Below are positions 36,568 through 45,853 of a stretch of DNA of 64,000 bases, piece by piece. How positions within the stretch are numbered: the stretch's first letter is position 1; the number at the start of each line of letters is the position of its first letter. This stretch comes from RUG369 sp050949645. Its GTDB lineage: Bacteria > Planctomycetota > Planctomycetia > Pirellulales > Thermoguttaceae. The notes below the pieces were generated by a model, which saw only the letters and a program-made list of their open reading frames with translations, did no database searches and was not told the DNA's origin. Made by a program: the position numbers and the translations under genes. The DNA lies in NCBI GenBank assembly GCA_050949645.1, contig JBMNGC010000001.1:2108001-2172000 (forward strand). The letters are read 5' to 3'.

Positions 36568-38751
36568 TCATTGCGAGACGATTGGTTGCGGTGGAAACAG
36601 GTATTCGTCATTCATTGTCGTCGCAGACGCGTTAGAAAAATAGTACGGGGACGCGTTGAATTGCGACGGCGTATGGAACGACTGCGGCGGAATCTGATTT
36701 CCGTTCGCGCCGCCCGTCGTCGAACCCTGTTGCACGGAACCTTCGGCGTCGGAATAGCGGTTGTTCAAGGGCGACGATCCGGGACTCGACGCCTGCGGAT
36801 AGGCGTTATTGGGCCATATCGCCGCGCCCGAGCGCGCGCTTGAGTCGTACGCTTCCACGTCGCGCGGCATATAGATCGGTTCGCCGAAATCGTTCGCCGT
36901 CATGCTCGTGTTCGCAAACGTCTGGCCAATCTGCGCGTTCTGATCAACCTGCGTCCATCCCTGCGACTCCATATTACCGCCATGCCAAAGAGCCTGCTGC
37001 ATCTCGGGGAGAGGCGTCGTCGTCAGGTTGCCGTTGGAGTCCATATAGAACATTCGACCTTCCATGAGCGCCGGATTCTCTTGGAACGCCGTCATTTCAC
37101 GCTCCTTATTGTACCTAAGGCGTTCTTCGTACGCTTTGCGTTCTCGTTCGATGCGCTCCGCTTCAAGTTGATAAAGGGAAGGACGATGCTCTGCTGGACG
37201 AACATAGGTTGGTTCTTTCACTCTTGACGGCGGCGTAAAGATCGACCGGTTGCGCGAGGTCGACGGCTCCGTCCGCGCACGCGAAGACTGAAAAAGCACC
37301 GAGAATCCGCGAGTAAAGAGAGGATTGATCTGAAACTCGGTCGGATTGGTCGGCGGCGGAATATAGGGACGCGTCCTCGGCGGCGCCGAACGTTCCTGCG
37401 AACGTTCGACCGTTGAAACGAGCCTGTCGCCGCGCCTGGGGCTCTTGAGAGCGCTCGCTGACTCAACGTCGGGATCCTCGACTTCGTCGGACGCTTCGTC
37501 CCTTTCAGAAACGGTATTGCGAACGAGTTTGGTATCGTCGTCAGAACCGCTTCCTTTAGTCGAGCCAGCCGTTTCATCGGAGTCTGAATCGTCGTCGGGG
37601 TCCGTAAAGGGGACCGGCGTCTTGACGGGCCCAAGCGCGGAGCGAACGTCGGGCCGATTAACGTCGAGCGCCTCCGTCGTGACGTCCCGCCAGGCGTTGC
37701 CTTGCGCGTCGCGAGCAACGGAGCGAACGTAAAAAGGCTTCATTTCGTCGGCGGTCGCGGTCCAGGAATATCCGTCTTGCGTAACGTCAAGGTCTTCCCC
37801 GACGATCGTCCACGGACCGGTCGGCGACGGCCCCCGCTCGATATTGAGCGACCTGACGTCGACGTCGTATTGCGCGTCAAGGTCGACCGGCCTGAACCAC
37901 CGAACGGTGATCATGAGGCTTCCGGTGCCCTTACCGACGGCAAAAGAGAGGTTGCGGAATTTTCCCGGCCAAGGAGTTGTCGTCGCATTCGCGGCGGCGC
38001 TCGGGGGCGCCGTCGCGTCGAGCAGCGGCTCTTCGTCGGCATAGGACGCGTTGTCGATGAGCAGCTCGTCGTCGTTGAACCCGAAGGACGGCGGCTCAAG
38101 CGCGTCAAGCTCGGTCAAACTGTCAGAATCGGCGCTCTGCTCAAGGAGCGGGAGCGCGAACTCGTCCAAATCGTCGGCGAGCGCGAAGGAATCCGCGGAA
38201 TCGTCGAAAGAAGCCGCGCTCTGGGTAAAGGAGAGCGAGCGCGTTGAACTGAAAGATCGCTTGCCCGACTTGAAGCTCGTCATGAGCGCAAACCAGTATT
38301 CCCCAACCTTGGGCGCCTCGAAGAAAAATTCTTTCTCCTTCGCGTCGGCGAGTACGGTCGCGTACGAATACCAAGTCGTTCCTTGATCAGGCGAGCACAG
38401 GAGATCAATCGACGCAATCCCTTTCGCGTTCGCGCCGGGTGGGAACACGAATGGGAATCGGTAATCCCCCGCTTCGACAACGACCGCTCGCGAAGAAGGA
38501 GCCGGCAGGCTGACCTCCTCGATTGAGTTCTCGTCGAACGCGCCCGGAACGTACGCCCCGCTAGAATCGGAAAAACTTTGCAGCGCGTTGTTGCCAATAC
38601 CCGACGCGTTATTTATAATATCTAAAGCGGGGAGTTCCGAGTTAAACTCGGTCGCGGCGACGCCAAGCAACGCAGCGCCGACGACAGCGGCTCGCGCAAA
38701 CTTCGAGACGCGCTTGCAAACGCTTCGTTTGTGTGACGATCGATGTTTCAT
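36568..38751 (-). CDS. large secreted protein of unknown function (Ser/Asp/Pro-rich)
   Basis: 727 residues. A basic N terminus and hydrophobic stretch (about 18-35) form a signal peptide. A beta-sandwich-like region follows (about 85-190, with IASIDLLCSPDQGTTWYSYA) and a second fibronectin-like segment (SLNIERGPSPTGPWTIVGED, about 300-365). The middle is acidic and Ser-rich, the last third Pro/Gln/Asn-rich with a charged helical stretch (ERIERERKAYEERLRYNKER). I recall similar planctomycete proteins of unknown role that combine Ig-like segments with disordered tails. GGGAGG precedes ATG 38751. No enzyme motif seen. Confidence 0.65.
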   Translation of the reverse strand: MKHRSSHKRSVCKRVSKFARAAVVGAALLGVAATEFNSELPALDIINNASGIGNNALQSFSDSSGAYVPGAFDENSIEEVSLPAPSSRAVVVEAGDYRFPFVFPPGANAKGIASIDLLCSPDQGTTWYSYATVLADAKEKEFFFEAPKVGEYWFALMTSFKSGKRSFSSTRSLSFTQSAASFDDSADSFALADDLDEFALPLLEQSADSDSLTELDALEPPSFGFNDDELLIDNASYADEEPLLDATAPPSAAANATTTPWPGKFRNLSFAVGKGTGSLMITVRWFRPVDLDAQYDVDVRSLNIERGPSPTGPWTIVGEDLDVTQDGYSWTATADEMKPFYVRSVARDAQGNAWRDVTTEALDVNRPDVRSALGPVKTPVPFTDPDDDSDSDETAGSTKGSGSDDDTKLVRNTVSERDEASDEVEDPDVESASALKSPRRGDRLVSTVERSQERSAPPRTRPYIPPPTNPTEFQINPLFTRGFSVLFQSSRARTEPSTSRNRSIFTPPSRVKEPTYVRPAEHRPSLYQLEAERIERERKAYEERLRYNKEREMTAFQENPALMEGRMFYMDSNGNLTTTPLPEMQQALWHGGNMESQGWTQVDQNAQIGQTFANTSMTANDFGEPIYMPRDVEAYDSSARSGAAIWPNNAYPQASSPGSSPLNNRYSDAEGSVQQGSTTGGANGNQIPPQSFHTPSQFNASPYYFSNASATTMNDEYLFPPQPIVSQ

Positions 38752-39151
38752 GAACGGCGCCTCCCGGCGATAAAAGAACTCCTTGACGCGCACCGACGGG
38801 AACAATCCCCGCGCGTGACGCGTCTATATAACGTCCTGTATCAAATCGACCACTTTTGGGACTGAATTTTACCTTTTTAAATAAAGTTCCGTTTGAATAA
38901 AACGCGTAATCTGCGTAAGGTCGCTTTGTCGCAAGGAGCATACCGACAACGCGATGTTTTTACAAACTAACGGATTTCCGGGGAGACCTGCGGTCTGCGA
39001 GAGTCTACCGTGCCGCAGACGCCTGATCGCTCGACGATCACCGTTTGCGAATCGTTAATCGCCGCATATTTCGGCGACGCCAATCGACGTCCTCTGCTCC
39101 ATCCTAAAGCGCAGAACGCCTGTCCTTCTTTCCTTCTACGGCGGCGAAACT
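38752..39151. other. divergent intergenic region
   Basis: Should hold promoters for the secreted protein (minus) and the small membrane protein (plus), but none is clear. GTCTGCG at 38993-38999 and CGCAGAC at 39014-39020 form an inverted repeat with a 14-nt loop. Confidence 0.4.
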
Positions 39152-39463
39152 ATGGATCATCTGCCTGAGTTGATTCTCGCGTTAATGGCGCTTGCGATCT
39201 TTATTGCCGTCGCCTGGTATATCATCGGCAAGATTCGCAAGGCGGGAAACGAGATAAAATCCCCGAGCGCGCAGGAATTGCTCGCGCGATTCGGACAGAT
39301 GTACGACGCCGGCGAGCTTTCAACTGAAGAATTTCGCGCTATTAAGCTGACCTTCGCATCGACGTTCGCAGAATCTTCAAGTTCGTCCGATAGCGACAAG
39401 GATACGGAACAAGCTCGACGAGAGGCGCGCCTTCGAGAGCTGTTGCATTCTGAACGCCGGTAA
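39152..39463 (+). CDS. small membrane protein with SHOCT-like segment
   Basis: 103 residues. One membrane helix (about 8-28), then a cytoplasmic part with LLARFGQMYDAGELSTEEFRAIK, which resembles the SHOCT oligomerisation motif (usual pattern: L-x-L-x-x-G-I-T-x-E-E-F). A Ser-rich acidic linker and basic C terminus follow. Small SHOCT proteins are common and of unclear function. Single gene. Confidence 0.6.
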   Translation: MDHLPELILALMALAIFIAVAWYIIGKIRKAGNEIKSPSAQELLARFGQMYDAGELSTEEFRAIKLTFASTFAESSSSSDSDKDTEQARREARLRELLHSERR

Positions 39464-39851
39464 AACCCTTTTAAACGTTAAATGACAAGAGAAGAAAGAG
39501 GTAAAACAGATAAATCAGGCATGATTTTCTAGACAAAACAAAGACCGCGCTTATTCATATTTTAGAGGAAGCAACGAAAGAGCGAGCCGCCATAGAATTT
39601 TTTGAGAAACGTTCATGGAACGGTCGATTCCCTTGAAACGCGTTGCTCGAGATCGGTTGGAACGCTGATTTCGACAGCGCTAGAAGGTGGTTGTCGCCAG
39701 ACGCGGAAAAAGAAAGAAAAGATTTTCTTTTTTTGCCAAATACGGCGCAATCTCGGCGTATTAACATGAACGACGCGACTGTTGCGCAAGGATGCAGAAT
39801 TATGACCGGGCGCGCCGTCGCAATGCGACGCGCGTTTGACGGAGGCTTCAA
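39464..39851. other. region upstream of clpX
   Basis: AT-rich at the left end. No gene I can support: the minus-strand frame 39555-39971 reaches into clpX, and the plus-strand frame from TTG 39643 lacks a ribosome-binding site. A short AAAGAAAA/TTTTCTTT inverted repeat with a T run lies near 39710-39730. Confidence 0.4.
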
Positions 39852-41231
39852 ATGATCGACGAACACGGCGAATCCATGATCGAAAACGGCGCCCAGTATG
39901 GCGGCGAACATAGCGAACGTGGGAACGACGAGCAGCGCAAAAACGCATGTTGCTCCTTCTGCCGCAAGCATTATCGCGAAGTCGGACCGCTCGTTGAAGG
40001 GCCTGGCGACGTCTATATTTGCGGAGAATGCGTCGGCTTATGCGAAAAAATTCTCGCACAGGAGCGTCGCCGTAGACTCAGTCGGGGTAAATTCCTGGGA
40101 CGCGTTCCGTCGCCGCGCGAGCTTCTCGACAGGTTAAACGAATACGTCGTCGGCCAGGACCGCGCTAAGAAGACGCTCTCCGTGGCCGTCCATAATCATT
40201 ATAAGCGCATTAACGCCCTATCGGGCAGCTCTCTATCTGATCCCGACGACGTCGAGCTTGGCAAGTCGAACGTCCTGCTCCTGGGCCCGACGGGTTCAGG
40301 TAAAACGCTCCTGGCGCAAACGCTCGCCAGGACCCTTGACGTCCCCTTCGCTATCGGCGACGCAACGACGCTCACTGAGGCGGGCTACGTCGGAGAAGAC
40401 GTCGAGAACCTGATCTTGAAGCTCCTCCGAGCGGCCGATTTCGACGTCGAACTTGCGCAACGCGGCATTATCTATATCGATGAGATCGACAAGATCGGCA
40501 AGACAAGTCAGAACGTGTCGATTACCCGCGACGTCTCCGGAGAAGGCGTCCAGCAGGCGCTCCTCAAATTGCTCGAAGGGACGGTCGCAAACGTCCCGCC
40601 CCAAGGCGGTCGCAAGCATCCTGAACAGCAATATATCCAGGTCGACACGTCTAATATTCTTTTTATTTGCGGCGGATCTTTCGTCGGACTCGACAAGATC
40701 GTGGAGCAGCGATTGGGTAAGCGTCGCATCGGATTCGCGTCGGAAGGAACTCAGAGCGAAGTTTTTCAACGCGACAGCGCTCGCGTCGCCGCGGGATTCG
40801 GCAATTTAACGACGGGAACGCCCCTCGACGCGGCAACGGCGGACGACCTCTATGAATTCGGCCTGATTCCCGAACTCGTCGGACGCCTGCCTGTCGTCGC
40901 GGCGCTCGCTCCCCTCTCGGAAGACGCCCTTTGCCGCGTGTTGCTTGAACCGAAAAACTCGCTCGTCAAGCAGTATCAGAAGCTTTTCTCGATGGAAAAC
41001 GCCGAACTCGAATTTTCCGACGAGGCGTTGCGCGCCATCGCGGCGACCGCGCTCGAACGTCGCGTCGGCGCACGCGGCCTGCGCTCGATTATCGAAGAGC
41101 TGATGCTCGAACCGATGTTCTCGCTGCCAGACGTCGGAGTCGGTAAGCGATATTACATCACGAAAGAGATGGTTGAAGGGAAAACTCCCGTCGTGCCGAC
41201 GTCGATTACTTCGACGCGGAAATCTGCGTGA
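39852..41231 (+). CDS. clpX: ATP-dependent Clp protease ATP-binding subunit ClpX
   Basis: 459 residues. The N-terminal zinc-binding domain has Cys34, Cys37, Cys57 and Cys60 (CSFC and CGEC). The AAA+ module has Walker A GPTGSGKTLLAQTLA, the Walker-B region IIYIDEIDKIG, the pore loop ATTLTEAGYVGEDVEN and the Arg-finger/sensor segments. An IGF-like loop, RRIGFASEG, for docking to ClpP is seen. ClpX unfolds tagged proteins for ClpP, which is not in this window. GGAGG lies before ATG 39852. The N terminus is slightly longer than in E. coli. Confidence 0.95.
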   Translation: MIDEHGESMIENGAQYGGEHSERGNDEQRKNACCSFCRKHYREVGPLVEGPGDVYICGECVGLCEKILAQERRRRLSRGKFLGRVPSPRELLDRLNEYVVGQDRAKKTLSVAVHNHYKRINALSGSSLSDPDDVELGKSNVLLLGPTGSGKTLLAQTLARTLDVPFAIGDATTLTEAGYVGEDVENLILKLLRAADFDVELAQRGIIYIDEIDKIGKTSQNVSITRDVSGEGVQQALLKLLEGTVANVPPQGGRKHPEQQYIQVDTSNILFICGGSFVGLDKIVEQRLGKRRIGFASEGTQSEVFQRDSARVAAGFGNLTTGTPLDAATADDLYEFGLIPELVGRLPVVAALAPLSEDALCRVLLEPKNSLVKQYQKLFSMENAELEFSDEALRAIAATALERRVGARGLRSIIEELMLEPMFSLPDVGVGKRYYITKEMVEGKTPVVPTSITSTRKSA

Positions 41232-41386
41232 CCGCCAATTTTGTCATGACGCCGAGCGCCCGAGATTGCTTGCATTCGGTTCAGTTTTCGCTAGAATGAG
41301 CTGCCGTTGGGCGTCGCTCCAGATTTGAACGCGTTGCGATTTTCGACGCCCTTGTTCGAGACGAAAAAACAAAGGAGGAGTTTTCC

Positions 41387-41845
41387 ATGAAAATTGTATT
41401 CGCCGCCGACCCCTTTGCGATCGGACTGGGTAAAGCAATCGTTGCACACCTTGAAAAGAACGGACACGAAGTTATTGACTTCGGCGCCTCGGATTCCAAT
41501 CCAGACGTTCCATACTACGAGAGCTGCGTTAAGGCTTGCGAAGCGTTGCAGCGCGGCGAAGGCGAACGCGGTATTCTCCTTTGCGGCACCGGTATGGGCA
41601 TGAATGTGATCGCGAACCGCTTCCAGGGCGTGCGCGCGGCCGTTGTTGAATCTATTTTTGCGGCACGGATGAGCCGCGCGATCAACGACGCGAACGTGCT
41701 CTGCATGGGCGCGATGATCTGGGGCGAATGGATGGCTTGCGAAGCGGTCGACGTCTTCCTCAAGACGCAACTTGGCGACGGGCTCGACGACATCAAGGAA
41801 TTCCTGCAAGAGGCCGCCCAGACGGTCGAAAAGATCAACCCGTGA
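41387..41845 (+). CDS. RpiB/LacA/LacB-family sugar-phosphate isomerase
   Basis: 152 residues. IVFAADPFAIGL replaces the usual ADHAG start. The catalytic Cys is in LLCGTGMGMNVIANR and the SRAINDANVLCMGA segment follows, where the usual His of R-x-H-N-D is Ile. This puts it nearer the RpiB-like tetrose/erythrulose-phosphate or unclassified branch than true ribose-5-phosphate isomerase B. AAAGGAGG lies before ATG. A second RpiB-family gene is at 46984-47604. A terminator follows. Confidence 0.8.
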   Translation: MKIVFAADPFAIGLGKAIVAHLEKNGHEVIDFGASDSNPDVPYYESCVKACEALQRGEGERGILLCGTGMGMNVIANRFQGVRAAVVESIFAARMSRAINDANVLCMGAMIWGEWMACEAVDVFLKTQLGDGLDDIKEFLQEAAQTVEKINP

Positions 41846-41910
41846 CCCTTTAAAATTCGCGTTCGTCGATAGCGTGCAAACTTTGAGTAGAGCGCGTACG
41901 ACGACAAGAT

Positions 41911-41949
41911 AACCGCGCGTCGGAGTTCATTACGACGCGCGGTTTTTTT
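41911..41949 (+). terminator. terminator after the RpiB-family gene
   Basis: AACCGCGCGTCG and CGACGCGCGGTT form a 12-bp stem with a 10-nt loop, then a T run. Confidence 0.85.
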
Positions 41950-42225
41950 ATCTCTTTAGCCGGAGTTTTTCCGCAATTTTCTGATAATTTAGAACTCTGT
42001 ACAAGCGTCGCAAGACGTCGCGCCGTTGTTAAAATTTTGCTTAAGACTTCGACGTTTTTTATCGATAAATAGACTACGCGCGACCGCGCCGCAGACCATG
42101 CGCAAGGTATTTAACGCTCGTCGACGAAGGCGTATCGCTGTGGTCGCGCGACAGGTTGGCGCACAAAAAACGCGTGGCGCGCGTACGCTAACGCAAGTTG
42201 AGTCGAGGATGGATCGAAGACCGGT
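41950..42225. other. intergenic region upstream of the thioredoxin-fold gene
   Basis: AT-rich left part (41950-42075), then GC-rich. No convincing promoter pair, gene or RNA found. Confidence 0.35.
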
Positions 42226-42759
42226 ATGAACAGGAAAAAGATATTGAGCGCGGCGGCGCTTGCGGCATGTCTATTCTTTGGTTGCTTCTCTCTTCTGGGG
42301 GAACGCGACCTCACGCACGAATCACTTCGCGCTGACACGACCTCTGGAGCTGAAGAATCGACCGGACGCGTCGCGTTTCTCACGAATTACGACGAAGCGC
42401 TGGCCCTTGCGCGGCGCGAAAACAAACCGCTTCTTCTGTTCTTCATGGCGAATAGATGTCGCTACAGCCGTCAGATGGAGCGCAACGCCTTCGTCGACCC
42501 GGAAGTCGAGCGGATGGCGGAATCCTTCGTCTGCATTGAAATTGACGTGAACGCGCCCGAAAACGAACGCGTGTGCGCCGCGTTTGGCGTCGACGCGACT
42601 CCGACGGTTCAATTCGTCACGGCCTACGGCGCTCCGCTCCAACGCGTTACGCGTCTCCAATCTGGCGACGAGCTCTGCGCGCAGATGCAAATCGCGCTCA
42701 CCTCCGTGGCATGGCGTTCCGCTCACACAACGGAAGAAAAACTCCTTGAACGTATGTAA
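42226..42759 (+). CDS. exported thioredoxin-fold protein with CxxS site
   Basis: 177 residues. A hydrophobic N terminus (residues about 6-24) with a Cys at 20 (FFGCFSLLG) could be a signal peptide or lipoprotein anchor. The thioredoxin-7-like fold is shown by ENKPLLLFFMANRCRYSRQM and later DATPTVQFV with its cis-Pro. The active site reads CRYS, so only the first Cys of the pair remains. Such proteins can act in disulfide isomerisation or reduction of a partner. No good Shine-Dalgarno. A terminator follows. Confidence 0.75.
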   Translation: MNRKKILSAAALAACLFFGCFSLLGERDLTHESLRADTTSGAEESTGRVAFLTNYDEALALARRENKPLLLFFMANRCRYSRQMERNAFVDPEVERMAESFVCIEIDVNAPENERVCAAFGVDATPTVQFVTAYGAPLQRVTRLQSGDELCAQMQIALTSVAWRSAHTTEEKLLERM

Positions 42760-42782
42760 GCTTGACAGATCGCCCTACAAAG

Positions 42783-42814
42783 AAAAAGCCGGACTCGTCG
42801 TCCGGCTTTTTTTT
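42783..42814. terminator. bidirectional terminator between the thioredoxin-fold gene and exbD
   Basis: AAAAAGCCGGAC pairs with GTCCGGCTTTTT, 5-nt loop, with T run; it also serves exbD on the minus strand. Confidence 0.88.
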
Positions 42815-42832
42815 CGACCGCTCTCATGAATT

Positions 42833-43246
42833 TTATTCTACAACCGCAAAAGAGACGTCCGTAAATCCTGTTTGTGCGCATAGAACAAGAATCGGTTCGA
42901 TCGCCCCGTAAGGAACGTCGCGATTCGCGCGGATACGAACGGACGTCTCGCGCGTCGCGCGCGCTTTTTCACGCACAAGACGCTCGCGGAGTTCGTCGAG
43001 ATCAACGCGTTTGACGCCAAGGTACATGGCGTCGGCGCTCGCGACGTTGATGATCAGTTTGCCCTTATCGTTCTCTTCAATCGGCTCGCCGGACGCTTCT
43101 CTCGGCAACGCGAGCTCCATCGATACCTCGTCGCGAATCATCTGATTCGACATAACAAAGAAGACAATGAGCAGAAACGTAACGTCGATAAGCGGCGTTA
43201 TGTTGAATCGCAACGATTTAGGCTTTTCTATCCGAGTCATGCGCAT
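42833..43246 (-). CDS. ExbD/TolR-family protein
   Basis: 137 residues. SLRFNITPLIDVTFLLIVFFVM is the single membrane helix with the proton-carrying Asp, as in ExbD/TolR. The periplasmic domain ends with RANRDVPYGAIEPIL, also typical. It normally works with ExbB/TolQ to power TonB- or Tol-type envelope processes, but no exbB is adjacent. It starts 27 nt after tgt on the same strand and may be co-transcribed with it. Confidence 0.9.
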   Translation of the reverse strand: MRMTRIEKPKSLRFNITPLIDVTFLLIVFFVMSNQMIRDEVSMELALPREASGEPIEENDKGKLIINVASADAMYLGVKRVDLDELRERLVREKARATRETSVRIRANRDVPYGAIEPILVLCAQTGFTDVSFAVVE

Positions 43247-43273
43247 TTTTACGCCTCCGCCAATAATACGTTG

Positions 43274-44395
43274 TCAATCCGGAACGCCGGCGCGCCAACC
43301 CTCAAAGCGCTTATTATAATAATCCAGAAATCGGTTCTCTTCAATCGCACGACGCGCGCCCGAGACTAACCGCTGGTAATAAGTGAGGTTGTGTATCGAC
43401 AGCAGAATCGGTCCGAGCATTTCGCCCGACGCAAAAAGATGACGAATATACGCTCTGCTCCTGCGACACGCCGGACATGGGCAATCCTCTTCTAGAGGTC
43501 GCGGATCGCGCTCAAATCGCGCGTTCCTCAGTCTCATCGGACCGTAATTCGTGAACGCCATCGCGTTGCGACCATTACGCGTCGGCATAACGCAATCGAA
43601 CATGTCGACCCCGCGCTTAATGCCCTCGAGAATATCCTCAGGACGTCCAACGCCCATGAGATACCGCGGCTTAGCCTCTGGCATAACTGGAACGACCGCG
43701 TCGAGGCAGTCGTACATCTCATGCGGCGCTTCGCCGACGCTCAGACCCCCGATCGCATAGCCGGGTAAGTCAAGCGCGGCAAGCTCTTCCGCGCAGCGAC
43801 GACGCAGATCGTGCTCCAACCCACCCTGGACGATTCCAAAGAGCGCCTGATCTTCCCGCTTATGCGCTACCTGACAGCGTTTAGCCCAGCGTAGCGTACG
43901 CTCCATAGCGTCCTCGATCGCATGACGCTCGTTCGGCAGCGCGATCACATGATCGAACGCCATAATGATATCAGCGCCGAGCGACTCCTGGATCGCGATC
44001 GAGCTTTCAGGGGTAAGAGCAATCTCACGACCGTCTATATGCGATCGAAAGACGGCGCCATCTTCGGTGATTTTAGTAAGTCTGGCAAGAGAAAAAAGCT
44101 GAAATCCGCCGCTGTCGGTGAGCATCGGTTTCCGCCAGCCGGAAAATTGATGGAGTCCGCCAAGTTCGCGTACGATCTCAGCGCCGGGGCGGAGCATAAG
44201 ATGATAGGTGTTGCCGAGCACGACCTGCGCGCCCGTCTCCTCAAGGAGCCCGACCTCCACTCCCTTGACCGAACCTCGGGTGCCCACGGGCATAAAGGTC
44301 GGGAGCTCGACGCGCCCATGCGGAGTCTCAAAGGAACCGCGTCTCGCGGACGTGTCGGCGTCTTGACAATGCAAGCGATACTGGAAGAGAGGCAT
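43274..44395 (-). CDS. tgt: tRNA-guanine (queuine/preQ1) transglycosylase
   Basis: 373 residues. It exchanges guanine 34 of tRNA(Asp, Asn, His, Tyr) for preQ1 in queuosine synthesis. Motifs: LPTFMPVGTRGSVKGV, MLTDSGGFQLFSL with the catalytic Asp region, DHVIALP, GGLSVGEAPHEMYD, DMFDCVMPTRNGRNA, and the zinc site CPCPACRRS with a later His. ATG 44395 is chosen because the upstream open frame lies inside a terminator hairpin. The Shine-Dalgarno is weak; a TATACT lies just before the start, so the transcript may have a very short leader. Confidence 0.94.
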   Translation of the reverse strand: MPLFQYRLHCQDADTSARRGSFETPHGRVELPTFMPVGTRGSVKGVEVGLLEETGAQVVLGNTYHLMLRPGAEIVRELGGLHQFSGWRKPMLTDSGGFQLFSLARLTKITEDGAVFRSHIDGREIALTPESSIAIQESLGADIIMAFDHVIALPNERHAIEDAMERTLRWAKRCQVAHKREDQALFGIVQGGLEHDLRRRCAEELAALDLPGYAIGGLSVGEAPHEMYDCLDAVVPVMPEAKPRYLMGVGRPEDILEGIKRGVDMFDCVMPTRNGRNAMAFTNYGPMRLRNARFERDPRPLEEDCPCPACRRSRAYIRHLFASGEMLGPILLSIHNLTYYQRLVSGARRAIEENRFLDYYNKRFEGWRAGVPD

Positions 44396-44417
44396 AAAGT
44401 ATATTCGCAAAAAGCGT

Positions 44418-44454
44418 GCGGCTCGTCTCAAACGCGACGAGCCGCTGTCTTTTG
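44418..44454 (-). terminator. terminator of the TPR/alpha-CTD gene
   Basis: GCGGCTCGTC and GACGAGCCGC form a perfect 10-bp stem with an 8-nt loop. On the minus strand ACGCTTTTTG follows; on the plus strand TGTCTTTT follows. Confidence 0.75.
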
Positions 44455-44509
44455 TCAATAAGGATCTCCGAAGGAGCCGCTAGGAACGCGAATAAATTCG
44501 CGACGACGC

Positions 44510-45853
44510 TTAACGCTGGTCCACTGGCGGGTCGCCCTTGAGATGAAGACCTCGTTCGGCGAGCTTGTCGCGAACTTCCTTGAGGCTCGTAACGCCAAAG
44601 TTTTTGGTTTCAAGGAGCGTTTCCGCAGTACGCGAGATAAGGTCGCGAAGCGTTTGGATTCCCAGTCGGCGCATGCACTTTTTCGCGCGAACGGAAAGAC
44701 CCATATCCTCGACGGGCGTCTCGAGCTGCGACTGCTTTTCCGGAGAGAGATGCGAGAGATCGGCCAAGTCGCCGCCGCGCTTGTCGGGCGACAGCATTCC
44801 AAGCTGAAGGCCCATCTCGTTAAGACGCTCTTCGATCTCACGGAGGCTCGTCTCGCCAAAGTTCCTGCAGGCAAGGAGGTCCTGCTCGGTGAGCTTGCAT
44901 AGGTCGCCGACCGTCTTGACCTCAAGCTGCTCAAGGCAGTTGCGCGGACGTTCCGAAAGACTCATGTCGAAGACAGACTGGCTGTACTTGACCTTGAGCG
45001 CACGTTCACGCAAGATCTCTTCTTCGTCGTAATGCATCTCAAGGGACGCTTCGACGTCCTTGAGGTAAAGACGCGCCTTCTCATTCGTGGGATAGGCGCT
45101 CAGAACGCGCTGAAGGCATTGCTGCGCCGAAGTGTAATCCTCTCTGTCCTCATAAAGGATGGCGAGGTTGATAAGCGTCCCGACGTCGGCGGGGAAACGT
45201 TTAGCGGCGACCTGGTAATAGCCGAGCGCTTCGTCGTCGTTGCCGCGTCGTTCATTTTCGAGCGCGAGCCCAAAGAGAGCGCCCGGATGTTTGGGATCAA
45301 CGGCGACGGCGCGTTCGTAGAGCGCGATCGCTTCATTGACGTCGCCGCATTCGTAGACGGTTGCGCCGCGCTGATAAAGGTATTCGGCGGTCTGTTCAAC
45401 GGCGCCGGAAAGACTATTGAGTTCGTTGAGGCTTTCTTCGATCTTTTCTGCTTTGCGGTAGACTTCGGCGCGCCCGAGAACGCAGTCGTCAGAATTGTAT
45501 CCTGCGGTCTGAGCGGTGTTGTACGCCTGGATCGCTTCGTCGTATTCGCCGCGCGCTGAATGAAGTTTGGCAAAATAGTATTGTACGAGCGCGCCGCCGT
45601 CGCCCTTCTTAAGCGAAGCGTAGGCCGCGTCGTAATTGCCAATGAGGAACATGCAGACGCCAAGCTTAACGCGAGCGGCGGGACTGAGTTCGTCGTCGCT
45701 CTTCGTTTTGAGTTCGTTAATCGCTTCCTTGAGCTCGTCTAGAGGCCTTGCGCCCTCGCTAATGCTCTCGCGCAACTGGTCGATTTCACGAGGTCCGAAA
45801 ACGGCGCCGGTTGAAACCAATTGCTTAATATCGAAGTCAGCGTTGTTCGTCAT
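44510..45853 (-). CDS. TPR protein with two C-terminal RNA polymerase alpha-CTD domains
   Basis: 447 residues. The N-terminal 60 residues are helical, then tetratricopeptide repeats (about 60-275; for example GNYDAAYASLKKGD, GEYDEAIQAYNTAQ, GDVNEAIALYERAVAVDPKH, GNDDEALGYYQVAAKRFP, EDYTSAQQCLQRVLSAYP). Two domains resembling the C-terminal domain of RNA polymerase alpha follow, at about 293-353 and 378-438. Aligned with E. coli alpha, Arg265 and Asn268 correspond to Arg302 and Asn305 in the first domain; in the second Arg389 is kept but Asn268 is replaced by Lys392. There is no assembly domain, so this is not RpoA. It may tether proteins to promoters or to activators (inference). TAGGAG precedes ATG 45853. 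Confidence 0.85.
   Translation of the reverse strand: MTNNADFDIKQLVSTGAVFGPREIDQLRESISEGARPLDELKEAINELKTKSDDELSPAARVKLGVCMFLIGNYDAAYASLKKGDGGALVQYYFAKLHSARGEYDEAIQAYNTAQTAGYNSDDCVLGRAEVYRKAEKIEESLNELNSLSGAVEQTAEYLYQRGATVYECGDVNEAIALYERAVAVDPKHPGALFGLALENERRGNDDEALGYYQVAAKRFPADVGTLINLAILYEDREDYTSAQQCLQRVLSAYPTNEKARLYLKDVEASLEMHYDEEEILRERALKVKYSQSVFDMSLSERPRNCLEQLEVKTVGDLCKLTEQDLLACRNFGETSLREIEERLNEMGLQLGMLSPDKRGGDLADLSHLSPEKQSQLETPVEDMGLSVRAKKCMRRLGIQTLRDLISRTAETLLETKNFGVTSLKEVRDKLAERGLHLKGDPPVDQR

Noticed and set aside
39643..39855. 70-codon plus-strand frame overlapping the clpX start
   Set aside because: Begins with TTG, lacks a Shine-Dalgarno and shows no family pattern, although its stop overlaps the clpX ATG.
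39555..39971. 138-codon minus-strand frame upstream of and into clpX
   Set aside because: Overlaps the well-supported clpX start region antisense and has no recognisable features; probably chance.
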